Below the pieces are notes generated by a model. That model saw only the letters and a list, made by a program, of their open reading frames with translations. It was not told the origin of the DNA and searched no databases. Below are positions 34,436-42,260 of a stretch of 64,000 nucleotides of DNA, piece after piece (within the stretch, counting starts at the first letter, position 1; every line of letters begins with the position of its first letter). The DNA comes from CAYVIB01 sp964451365 (lineage in GTDB: Bacteria; Pseudomonadota; Gammaproteobacteria; Pseudomonadales; Cellvibrionaceae), in the NCBI GenBank assembly GCA_964451365.1, contig CAYVIB010000017.1, forward strand, positions 1 through 64,000. The letters are read 5' to 3'. The position numbers were made by a program, and so were the translations under genes.

Positions 34436-34685
34436 GGCCTGTTAACACGCATTCGGTTGTCGCTGTTGTGCCTAACAAGCATCCATGTAGGCGACGACGA
34501 GTGGCGGCTTTTAGGCACAACCCGAAGGGCTGGGGCCCCTGCTTTTAAAACAAAAGGTCCGCCCGGCGGCGTTATCAGTCGCTTATGTAGAATGACTACA
34601 CTACGCTCCTTCTGTCCGGGCGGCGCTTGCCGGACGAAAAAATGGCCTCCAGCAGCGATAACCGAATTCGTGTTAACAGGCCCTA
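34433..34685. mobile_element. 253-bp TA-bounded MITE-like element (full copy)
   Basis: Terminal inverted repeats 34433-34465 and 34653-34685 (33 bp, two mismatches) read TAGGGCCTGTTAACAC inward from each end. TA at both outer ends is the expected duplication for a TA-targeting (IS630/mariner-type) transposase. No transposase frame is present. A partial second copy begins at 63935. Between this element and the next gene (34686-34924) there is no recognisable gene. Confidence 0.85.
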
Positions 34686-34924
34686 AGTCACAGCCGCGCC
34701 AGCCGTATTGCAAAAGCGGATGCGGATCCGCTTTTGTCCCACCGTAAAACCATCTTCTTTAATGGCATTTGTCGTGGCACAATATTGCGACGCACCATTT
34801 TTTACCCGGACTGGATCAAAAAGTAACCAAGAGAGATTGGTGTGCCGCCTGCTTTCAGGCGGAATAAAATAAGCTAAACTACACAAGCGGCTCCATGACA
34901 TTAATTACAACGATAAAGAACATC

Positions 34925-35146
34925 ATGAGAAGAATTAAACCGGGCAATCTGATACTGATAGCACTCACCAGCCTGTTGCTGATCGCTTGCGAAGGCGGAT
35001 TAAAAAGTATGAGCAACCAGGAACTCGCCGCGAAAAACGATGAATGCGTGCGTGGAAATCCCACTTCGCCGGGCAGGGTTACCGCCTGCGAAAATATTAA
35101 AAAGGAGTGTGCGCGCCGGCGCGAGGAAGGAAATTTCGCCTGCTAA
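34925..35146 (+). CDS. Small lipoprotein
   Basis: This 73-residue protein has a lipobox (LLIAC, Cys22). The mature part holds three further cysteines (DECVRGN, TACENIKKEC, NFAC) in a short helical arrangement. It recalls EexN-type small lipoproteins, but the match is too loose to claim. ATG at 34925 is preferred because the signal peptide then starts with MRRIKPGN; 34895 is an in-frame alternative. A bidirectional hairpin follows. Confidence 0.6.
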   Translation: MRRIKPGNLILIALTSLLLIACEGGLKSMSNQELAAKNDECVRGNPTSPGRVTACENIKKECARRREEGNFAC

Positions 35147-35152
35147 AATCCC

Positions 35153-35181
35153 ACGAAGAAGGGTAGTATGCCCTTCTTCGT
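35153..35181. terminator. Bidirectional terminator hairpin
   Basis: Perfect 11-bp stem ACGAAGAAGGG / CCCTTCTTCGT with a seven-base loop lies between the convergent lipoprotein and M48 genes. On the minus strand it is followed by TGGGATTTT, which suits termination of the M48 transcript. Confidence 0.75.
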
Positions 35182-35194
35182 AACTCCGCTGACG

Positions 35195-36466
35195 CTATTG
35201 GGCGGCAGCACCCAAATCCGTTAACTGTTGTTTGGCCGCCTGTCCAATCTCGCCCCTGTCCCGCGACGCAAATTTAAAATGGTTGATTGCCGCCTGCCGG
35301 TTACCCGCGTTCAGTTCGAGTTCGCCCAGGTGATAGGCCGCAACGGTGGTCGCCAGCAACTGCGAACTTTTTTCCAGATCGGCTTTGGCGGCACTGGCCT
35401 GGCCCAGCTTTTTCTCCGTCAGCCCCCTGCCGAGGTAGGCCATGAAGTACTCCGGGTTCTTGTTTACAGCGGTTGTGAACGACTTTAGTGCGTCATTATT
35501 CTGATTTTTTGCCAGCAGCAGCTGCCCTTTGGTGATGTGAAAAAGCGCTTCCCGCGGTTGTTTTTTAATGGCCTCGTTCACCAGGTTTAGCGCGGAGTCG
35601 AAATTGTTTTCCCCGGCGGCCGCCATCGCGTTCTCATGCGCGTCATAGGCGGCTTTATCCGCTACCAGTTGCGCGATAGCTTTTTGATAGGCCGCTTTGT
35701 TTCTGGCGCCGGAAGGCAGGTTCTGAACCCGCTGCCGGTTTTTTTGTACACGCTCCTGCGAGGGAGGATGGCTGGCGAACAGGTTACTGAAAAAATCGCT
35801 TTGCCGCCCTTGCGATAACTCCACAAATTTCTGCTGCAGCTCCACCGCCGCCTGCGGCTCGTAGCCCGCGGCCACCATAAAATCAATGCCATACCGATCC
35901 GCCTGCAGCTCATCGTCGCGACTGTAGCGCGCCTGGAAGGCCTGGGCCCCAAGGACGGCGCCGGTGCTGATCAGGTCGCCGTAGTCGCTACCACTCGCCG
36001 CGACACCGGTAACGGCAACTCCGAGATTGAGCAACTGGCCACGCATCATCTGGTTGGCACCATGCTCCGCGGCGGCGTGTGTCACTTCATGGCCGAGCAC
36101 CGCCGCCAGTTGCGCTTCGTCTTCAAGGTAAACAAGCAGGCCGCGATTGATTGCAATTTTTCCGCCGGGCAAGGCCCATGCGTTTGGGACGCTATTGTTT
36201 AAAACGACAAATTCATACGGCAGTTTGGTCGGGCTCTGCGCCGCAACCTTTTGTCCCACCCGGCTGACATACAAGTTCAGCTCGGGATCCACCACATAAC
36301 GTCCGCCCTGCTGTTGCTGCGAGGGAGAGTATTGCTCGTTGCCTATGGCGATTTGCTGTGAGAGTGGCATGGTGAGCTGCGTTTTCCCGGTCACCGGGTT
36401 GGTGGCGCAGCCCCCGGTTATCAGCGCTAGAAAAATCAGCAGGACAAATAATAAATTTTGTTTCAT
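35195..36466 (-). CDS. M48-family metalloprotease lipoprotein (BepA/LoiP-like) with TPR repeats
   Basis: The 423-residue protein starts at MKQNLLFVLL (GGAAG upstream); an open extension to 36895 runs over the divergent gene and is not real coding. The lipobox is ITGGC (Cys20). The zinc site is HEVTH (126-130) after the M48 landmarks NNSVPNAWALPGGKIAINRGLL, and ELQADRYGIDFMVAAGY gives the third ligand. From about 265 a TPR-type helical region follows. BepA-like proteases maintain outer-membrane proteins in the periplasm; this one belongs to that general group. Confidence 0.9.
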   Translation of the reverse strand: MKQNLLFVLLIFLALITGGCATNPVTGKTQLTMPLSQQIAIGNEQYSPSQQQQGGRYVVDPELNLYVSRVGQKVAAQSPTKLPYEFVVLNNSVPNAWALPGGKIAINRGLLVYLEDEAQLAAVLGHEVTHAAAEHGANQMMRGQLLNLGVAVTGVAASGSDYGDLISTGAVLGAQAFQARYSRDDELQADRYGIDFMVAAGYEPQAAVELQQKFVELSQGRQSDFFSNLFASHPPSQERVQKNRQRVQNLPSGARNKAAYQKAIAQLVADKAAYDAHENAMAAAGENNFDSALNLVNEAIKKQPREALFHITKGQLLLAKNQNNDALKSFTTAVNKNPEYFMAYLGRGLTEKKLGQASAAKADLEKSSQLLATTVAAYHLGELELNAGNRQAAINHFKFASRDRGEIGQAAKQQLTDLGAAAQ

Positions 36467-36572
36467 TCTTTTCTTCCTTTTCGTTTTGCCAAATTGGCAT
36501 AATACCCGAAGATTACCCGCGGTTCTGAACCGTGCATTTATAATAACGTCAAACCCATATGGTGATCGAGCT

Positions 36573-37064
36573 ATGACTGTGGATACATTAGACGTCATTG
36601 AATTATTTGCCGGAACCCGTTCCGACGGAATGCCGGTGGTGGAGCGTTTGCCAGTGCAGGCGCTGGAAGACGACAGGTACAAGTTGCTAAAATCCCCGGC
36701 CTTTATAAAAGGCATTGCGCGCGGCGATACCATTCGGCTTGAACACGATGAACGCTCGTTTTCGCTGGTAAAGCGTTCCGGCAATATCAGTATAAAAGTT
36801 ATCGCTAAAAACGGCGCGCTAACCGAACTGGCCGAAGATCTCACACCAAGGTTGGAGAAGTTGGGCGGCCAGCTGGATTTCGAAAACCAGCGCATGCTTG
36901 TCTACACCATCCATGTCAGTTGTGGTTTCAAAAATATCGAAAATATTTTAAATGAGCATGTTGGTGAAGAGACCGACAGTATCTGGTATTACGGCAACGT
37001 GTACGACCCCAACGACGGCGTTACGCCGCTTAATTGGTGGAACGAAATTCTCAAGCCGCAGTAA
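36573..37064 (+). CDS. DUF4265-like protein
   Basis: This 163-residue cytoplasmic protein starts at MTVDTLDVIELFAG. The segment PVVERLPVQALEDDRYKLLKSPAFIKGIARGDTIRL is like the DUF4265 domain, a small beta-rich family of unknown function often linked to toxin immunity or signalling loci. The N-terminal start is chosen by the loss of family-like sequence before it. It is divergent from the M48 gene and ended by a good terminator. Confidence 0.55.
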   Translation: MTVDTLDVIELFAGTRSDGMPVVERLPVQALEDDRYKLLKSPAFIKGIARGDTIRLEHDERSFSLVKRSGNISIKVIAKNGALTELAEDLTPRLEKLGGQLDFENQRMLVYTIHVSCGFKNIENILNEHVGEETDSIWYYGNVYDPNDGVTPLNWWNEILKPQ

Positions 37065-37066
37065 CG

Positions 37067-37110
37067 CCGCATCACAAGTATTAGTGATGCGGTACTGCTT
37101 TTCTTTTTAT
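37067..37110 (+). terminator. Intrinsic terminator
   Basis: Stem CCGCATCAC / GTGATGCGG with an eight-base loop is followed by CTTTTCTTTTT. It ends the DUF4265-like gene. Confidence 0.85.
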
Positions 37111-37149
37111 TAATTTTTTGTTACAGAAGTTAAGTCCAACTCGCGGCCA

Positions 37150-38016
37150 ATGACATCGACAGAGCAGCTTCTGCGTCTTTCCTACATCAGCACGGTGGAT
37201 AACGACGAACGCGAATATTTCGTTTTCCTGCCGCGCGGTTACGCGGACCAGCCACAAAAAAAGTGGCCGGTGATAATGTTCCTGCACGGCAACGGAGAGC
37301 GGGGCAATGGCAGGAGTGAGCTGGATTACGTCCTGTCTCACGGGCCGTTGCATGAAGCGTGGATTTATAAAAAGAATTTGCCTTTTATTATCATTTCGCC
37401 GCAACTGCATATGTTTGGCATGGACCGACGCGGTATCGGGTACATCAATAACCGCAGTCGCGACAATATTCCGCAAAGGCTTGAGGAGGGTGTTCCTGAG
37501 CGAAGAAATCCGCAGCCTCCGAGAGGACGAATGACTGGCGTGCCCGAGTCGAAAAAAATGAAAAAGACACCTCACCTGCTGCCGGACGGCTGGGAACAGG
37601 TGGAAGTGGATTTGTTGGGTATGATCGCAACCGTGCGGGAAAAATTCAGTGCCGATCCAGACCGTCTCTACCTCACCGGAATCAGTTACGGCGGTTTCGG
37701 CACCTGGTATATGGCGAGCAAACATCCCCGTTTATTTGCAGCGATTGCACCGGTTTGCGGTTGGGGTCATCCGGACCTGGTAGTGCCTGTCGCCGAACAC
37801 CGGATACCGGTGTGGGCATTCGCCGGCGGGCGGGATGAAACAATCCGGATTGAGCACTTCTATGCGGGGCTGAACAAGCTGGAGGAATTGGGCCACCGGG
37901 AGGTGCGCTTTACCAACCACGAAGATATGGCCCACGATGTATGGCGCCGCGTGTACCGTGGAGATGATATTTATAACTGGCTGCTTGAGCACTCACTGGC
38001 GGCGCGTGCCAATTGA
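37150..38016 (+). CDS. Alpha/beta hydrolase (esterase/PHB-depolymerase-like)
   Basis: This 288-residue protein has the alpha/beta-hydrolase pattern: PVIMFLHGNGERGNG forms the oxyanion-hole strand, GISYGGFGTWYMA carries the nucleophilic Ser, and FAGGRDETI precedes the Asp, with His in NHEDMAHDVW. The arrangement resembles predicted peptidases/esterases of the LpqC/PHB depolymerase type. There is no signal peptide, so it is probably cytoplasmic. An insertion around residues 100-145 is polar and Pro/Arg-rich. Substrate unknown. Confidence 0.85.
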   Translation: MTSTEQLLRLSYISTVDNDEREYFVFLPRGYADQPQKKWPVIMFLHGNGERGNGRSELDYVLSHGPLHEAWIYKKNLPFIIISPQLHMFGMDRRGIGYINNRSRDNIPQRLEEGVPERRNPQPPRGRMTGVPESKKMKKTPHLLPDGWEQVEVDLLGMIATVREKFSADPDRLYLTGISYGGFGTWYMASKHPRLFAAIAPVCGWGHPDLVVPVAEHRIPVWAFAGGRDETIRIEHFYAGLNKLEELGHREVRFTNHEDMAHDVWRRVYRGDDIYNWLLEHSLAARAN

Positions 38017-38061
38017 ACCAGAACCACAAGCGGCGCCAGTGTGCTTTCGGGATTAAGCCAG

Positions 38062-38712
38062 TCAGTCCAGTTCGTGCCAGAACCGGTCGGAACGAGGAAG
38101 AAAATAATTATCGTAATCCAGCGACACTACCACGCGCCCGGATCTGCCGACAATCTCACTTCTGGGAACAAAGCCAATGACTCGGGAATCCGCGCTGTTG
38201 TCGCGGTTGTCTCCCAATACCAGATAATGTTCCCCGGGCACCGCCACGGGCTCGAAATTGGAATAGGCGGTGGCGCCCCGGTTCCTGACGGCATGGGTTG
38301 CACCCGGCAGGTGCTCCAGTTTGTCGGTGGCCTGTGCGGATATGGATACATCCGAGTAATTCACGGGTTCGCCGTTGATAATCAGCTTGTTGTCCCGCAT
38401 CGCAACCACATCACCCGGCACGCCAACCACCCGTTTTACAAGGCGTTTGTCGGAGACTTTTGAATCAAAAACGATGATATCGCCGCGCTGTGGATCGCCG
38501 AATTCAATCAGCGAAACATGGGTGAACGGAATGCGCAGGTCATAGGCCAGTTTATCCACCAGAATCCGGTCGCCGATGTGGATGGTGGGTTGCATTGAAC
38601 CGGTTGGCACGTCGTTCCAATCCGCCACCGCGCTGCGAAACAGCACCATCAGGACGACAAACAGAATAAAGCCGCGATTTTCTTTAACGAGTTTTTTTAC
38701 CTTTGCCTGCAT
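38062..38712 (-). CDS. lepB: Signal peptidase I
   Basis: This 216-residue inner-membrane protease has an N-terminal helix (about 14-30), then the catalytic Ser in PTGSMQPTIHIGDRILVDK (Ser39) and the general-base Lys in KRLVKRVVGVPGDVV (Lys93), and box E GDNRDNSADSRVIGFV. It removes signal peptides from exported proteins. It is shorter than E. coli LepB, with one rather than two membrane helices. The two genes meet tail to tail with the hydrolase. Confidence 0.95.
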   Translation of the reverse strand: MQAKVKKLVKENRGFILFVVLMVLFRSAVADWNDVPTGSMQPTIHIGDRILVDKLAYDLRIPFTHVSLIEFGDPQRGDIIVFDSKVSDKRLVKRVVGVPGDVVAMRDNKLIINGEPVNYSDVSISAQATDKLEHLPGATHAVRNRGATAYSNFEPVAVPGEHYLVLGDNRDNSADSRVIGFVPRSEIVGRSGRVVVSLDYDNYFLPRSDRFWHELD

Positions 38713-39067
38713 GAATATAATCTCCTGAATAATAACTGCTTCTACTATTTATCACTTTCTTGTCTCGCGTCCCGCTATGCTCCCGAACTTCAGGCTACCT
38801 TGTGAATCATGACAAAGTAGAACGATGCCTGAAACACTGTAAAAGAAGGATAGGAGTGCCGCCCAACGGAGTGCCGCCCAACGGAGATCCTGAAAAAAAT
38901 CTCCGGCCAATCCGGGGTTTCCGGCCCAGTTTTTCTAAAGACTTGCATGTCACTTTGGGAGTTCCCGCGGTACGGTGCTTTCACAATGTTTACACTTTCC
39001 TTGTCGTTTTTGGTAGCAAAATAAGTCTATCTTCTTTTATGCGTATCACCAAGCGAGGGCTATTGCG
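38713..39067. repeat. Intergenic region with 15-bp tandem repeat
   Basis: The unit GGAGTGCCGCCCAAC occurs twice, with a partial third copy (38853-38886). The rest of this 355-bp gap holds no gene that I can support and probably has the promoters of lepB and of the head-GIN gene (AT-rich stretch around 38990-39040). Confidence 0.65.
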
Positions 39068-39886
39068 ATGAAACCGATCATTCACTTCCTGGCGGTCTTG
39101 ACCTTTGCGGCAGGCGTGCCTTTCGCCATTGCGGCGGACCTGGAAACCAGGAACTATTCCGTTGGCAAATTCAGCGAGATTGAGAATCACACACCGGGGT
39201 CAATCGAGCTGATACAGGGCCCGGAAACGAGCGTCGTCGCCGAAACCGAACCGGAAATGTTTGAACATCTGGAGGTTAACATCAAGGGGGACAAGCTGAT
39301 TCTTTCCGTTAAAAAGGAAAGAAAATCGTTCTTTTCCTGGAGTAACCCGTTTAACGATGATCCACTTCACTTTACCATCACCACGCCTTCAATCAACGTT
39401 ATCGAACTTAACGCATCCGGCAATTTAAAGTCGGATACTATCAAAACCGAAGCACTGAAGCTGTCCATTCACGGTTCGGGCAATGCGAATATCAAGCAAA
39501 TAGAGTCGGGCGACCTGGGGCTGGGTATCTACGGTTCCGGAAAAATAGTGCTGGGCGACGTGAAGGTGTCATCCACGGAATCGGGAATCCATGGCTCGGG
39601 CGATATCAGCCTGGAAAACCTGGAATCGGATTCCGGCAGGTTTTCCATTCATGGCAGCGGCAACTTTCACGTCGGGAAGCTGAAAGCCGATCGCCTGGAT
39701 ACCAGTATCCATGGTTCAGGCAATATGATATTGCCCAATGTAAATGTTAAGGATATTGAAGGCTCCATCCATGGCAGCGGCAATGTCAGGTTCGGCGGCA
39801 GGGCGGATACGCTGAATATCCGAACCCATGGTTCGGGCAATGTATCAACCGACGGGTTTTATGCGGATAAAATCGTAATTAAATAG
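39068..39886 (+). CDS. Head-GIN-domain (DUF2807) exported beta-helix protein
   Basis: This 272-residue exported protein has a signal peptide cleaved near AIAADLE. An N-terminal part (about 25-115) resembles the DUF2807 head-GIN domain (GSIELIQGPETSVVAETEPEMFEHLEV). From about 135 there are regular repeats of the type (I/T)HGSGN...I, roughly every 20-25 residues, with at least six IHGSGN/THGSGN turns. Such repeats form a right-handed beta helix. Family members are called putative autotransporter adhesins, but no transporter domain is present here. Confidence 0.85.
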   Translation: MKPIIHFLAVLTFAAGVPFAIAADLETRNYSVGKFSEIENHTPGSIELIQGPETSVVAETEPEMFEHLEVNIKGDKLILSVKKERKSFFSWSNPFNDDPLHFTITTPSINVIELNASGNLKSDTIKTEALKLSIHGSGNANIKQIESGDLGLGIYGSGKIVLGDVKVSSTESGIHGSGDISLENLESDSGRFSIHGSGNFHVGKLKADRLDTSIHGSGNMILPNVNVKDIEGSIHGSGNVRFGGRADTLNIRTHGSGNVSTDGFYADKIVIK

Positions 39887-39893
39887 TCGCCTC

Positions 39894-39915
39894 CGGGCAC
39901 CCGTTGCGGTGCCCG
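39894..39915. terminator. Stem-loop after head-GIN gene
   Basis: Perfect 8-bp stem CGGGCACC / GGTGCCCG with a six-base loop directly follows the stop. No T-run follows, so its terminator role is only likely. Confidence 0.5.
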
Positions 39916-40126
39916 TATAAGCTCCTGTTCGCCTCTCGATAATCCTTTCCCGATCAATTACCCAATGGTCGTCGCCAAAGAGGAGTTGGTGGATCATTAA
40001 AAAGAACGTCCACGCGTTCAACCTTTTGAAAGAAATAAAAACAATTTGAGTTTTTTTGTAAATATTGCAGTTCAATTACGTTGCTATCGTGCTCAATGGC
40101 GAATATGCCCGTGTACGGACGGACAC

Positions 40127-41446
40127 CTAATTCAAGCTGGTCATTTCGTTGCTGATACCGGCGGCGCTGGCCCATCCATACATGCCGCCGGGCATTTTCA
40201 CCAGTGTGAAGTCGCCAAAACGACCCAGCGCGGGCAGCTGCTCGCCAGTGTTGAACTGGCCGATGATCGGCGCGTCCTTTTTCGGTCGCGAAGTCACCAG
40301 CGAATCCCGTTCCAGCAGCAGGGCCGACTCGACCGGTACATCCGTGAGGCGGCGTGCGACAAATCCGGGCCGGCCGTTGCCAGCGGTGATGCGAAGCCAG
40401 TTACCGGCCACCGCATCCACCTTTACCAGATCCCCCCGCTCAAGTGAGCCGATGACTTTGTTGCCGATTGATGGGCCGGCACGCATATTCAAACGGCTGG
40501 CGGTGACCGACAGCCAGCGCGGGGCAAGCGCCACATCGTGCGTGACAAACACTGACGCGTCCTTGCTGGAACCCACCAGCGGCAGCGGATCGACTGCTCC
40601 CGTCCAGCGCTTGTAAATTCCGAAGTGCAGATGGGGATCGGTGGTGCGGGCGTTGCCGGTATTTCCCATTGTGCCCAGCAACTGGCCCCGGCCGACCTTG
40701 TCACCTTCGTTCACCACGACGGAATCCAGGTGCGCGTAATAAAATGCATACTTGCCATTGCGCACCCACACCTGGCGTCCGCCGATGGGAGTGTCCGCCA
40801 CCCGCGTAACCCGCCCCTCGGTGGCCGCAATTACCGGTGTGCCGCGCGGGGCGAATATATCGATTCCCTCGTGACGGCGCTTGCCGGCATCGCGGTCCGC
40901 GCCGAAAAAACTCCAGATCGCATTGTCGCGGTCGGTATCGACGGGAAAACCGAAACGGAAAGGCGAGGTAATGGCGATATCAACCAGGCCGGCGGCTGTG
41001 CGGGAGGGATGCACGCGCACCAGGTAATTCCCGTCCTCTTTCGCATCCAGAGTCACCGCCCGTTGGCCAGAGGCCATACTGGCTACCCGCTCGGGGGTAT
41101 CTTCTCCTTTCTGCTGCCGGAAAATATCCACGAATACTTCCGCGCGGGTATTGGTGGAGGGAATAATTTCGACTCTTAACAACTGTTCCTTATGCAGCGT
41201 CACGCCAAAAGTCACCGGTTGCAGGTGTTCGTCTTCCAGCAGTCGTCGCTCGGTGTACGGTAGCGAAACCGGTAGAGGAGTCTGTAACGTTGCGGTTGCC
41301 TCCGCCGCCCAGCGCCGGGCGCTTGAGTCCAGATCCTCCCGGATCAGCGCGGCCAGGTAGGCGCCATGAGGTGAAGGCTGCAACACTTCCCTCGTGCACG
41401 AGGGCAATAGTAAGGCGAGGAGCAATATGAAGACTGGGGCTCTCAT
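40127..41446 (-). CDS. M23 metallopeptidase lipoprotein with SH3b domain
   Basis: This 439-residue protein starts at MRAPVFILLL (AAGGAACT upstream). The lipobox is LLPSC (Cys17). The LytM-type domain has zinc ligands His192 and Asp196 (RRHEGIDIF), His239 (YYAHLDS) and His274 (DPHLHFG), so it can cleave peptidoglycan cross-bridges or act in cell separation. An SH3b-like domain (about 310-375: RLNMRAGPSIGNKVIGSLERGDLV) and a second short SH3-like segment (LVTSRPKKDAPIIGQF) follow. An in-frame extension to 41641 exists but would bury the lipobox. Confidence 0.92.
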   Translation of the reverse strand: MRAPVFILLLALLLPSCTREVLQPSPHGAYLAALIREDLDSSARRWAAEATATLQTPLPVSLPYTERRLLEDEHLQPVTFGVTLHKEQLLRVEIIPSTNTRAEVFVDIFRQQKGEDTPERVASMASGQRAVTLDAKEDGNYLVRVHPSRTAAGLVDIAITSPFRFGFPVDTDRDNAIWSFFGADRDAGKRRHEGIDIFAPRGTPVIAATEGRVTRVADTPIGGRQVWVRNGKYAFYYAHLDSVVVNEGDKVGRGQLLGTMGNTGNARTTDPHLHFGIYKRWTGAVDPLPLVGSSKDASVFVTHDVALAPRWLSVTASRLNMRAGPSIGNKVIGSLERGDLVKVDAVAGNWLRITAGNGRPGFVARRLTDVPVESALLLERDSLVTSRPKKDAPIIGQFNTGEQLPALGRFGDFTLVKMPGGMYGWASAAGISNEMTSLN

Positions 41447-41834
41447 AGAGTTCCTTGATGATGTTAGGTTGGAGTTGGCAAGCGGAAGTTTTAAGCAATA
41501 GCCGTTCCTATCCCGCTTCGGAGGTTTGCCGGCAAAAAATTGCGACAGGGTTCCCGCTTGCGGACGTCCTTGTTGAATCAGGCGAAAGGTCCGGGCGTTG
41601 ATGACCGTCGTGCTAAAGACAAAGCGCGCCTGTTCTGACAAAATTGCCGGGGCTGTTCACCCGGCGGATAAACAGATCCTCCCGATCAATAGCCATCGCC
41701 CGTGAAATACCGGCACAGATGTGCAAATCTGCCGGTATTTCACGGACTCGCGCCGCACCGCTATTAAACCGGCTTTGGTTATGTTGACTTACAAATACAA
41801 AAAAAGCTGGAACGAAATAAAAAAGAGGAAAGGT
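41447..41834. repeat. Intergenic gap with near-perfect long hairpin (41700-41745)
   Basis: The hairpin arm CCGTGAAATACCGGCA (41700-41715) is perfectly complementary to 41730-41745, and a second inner pair (AGAT/ATCT) continues it. It lies in the divergent 5' region between the M23 gene and the hotdog thioesterase. No gene is recognised in the remainder. Confidence 0.8.
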
Positions 41835-42260
41835 ATGTCGCTGATTGAGGGCTGTGGCCGCTATGAGTATAAGGTATACATGGCCGACACGGATTATGGC
41901 CAGGTGGCCTACTTTGCAAACTATTTAAAATATGCGGAAATGGCTAAAACCGATTTTTTTGACGAAATTGGTTTCGATGAGGTTGCATGGGATAGCAGTG
42001 AAGCGACTGGCTTTATGATCAGTAGTTGCAATGCGGAATATAAAAAACCGTTAACCTATAAAGATATCGCGTCCGTTGCAGTGTCGATCAAGGAAATTGG
42101 AAAGGCGCAAATGGTATTGGAAGCCGTGGTTTCAAACAAAGCCACGGATGCGATTTCCGCCAGGGTGACAATGCAAATGGTTTGCGTGGACACCAAAAAT
42201 TTCCGGCCAAAGCGCATTCCCGACCAACTGCTTGATGTTTTGCAAAGTGCCTGTCAGTAA
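41835..42260 (+). CDS. Acyl-CoA thioesterase, YbgC/4HBT-type hotdog protein
   Basis: This 141-residue protein has the 4-hydroxybenzoyl-CoA thioesterase fold, with the signature VYMADTDYGQVAYFANYLKYAEMAKTDFF, including the catalytic Asp (DTD) found in YbgC-type enzymes. AGGAAAGG precedes the ATG. It would hydrolyse an acyl-CoA or acyl carrier-bound acyl group. Its 3' end overlaps the start of the histidine kinase gene, which suggests cotranscription. Confidence 0.9.
   Translation: MSLIEGCGRYEYKVYMADTDYGQVAYFANYLKYAEMAKTDFFDEIGFDEVAWDSSEATGFMISSCNAEYKKPLTYKDIASVAVSIKEIGKAQMVLEAVVSNKATDAISARVTMQMVCVDTKNFRPKRIPDQLLDVLQSACQ

Noticed and set aside
35195..36895. Long form of the M48 protease (566 codons)
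   Set aside because: The extra N-terminus runs antisense over the DUF4265-like gene and would hide the lipobox; the start at 36466 has a ribosome binding site.
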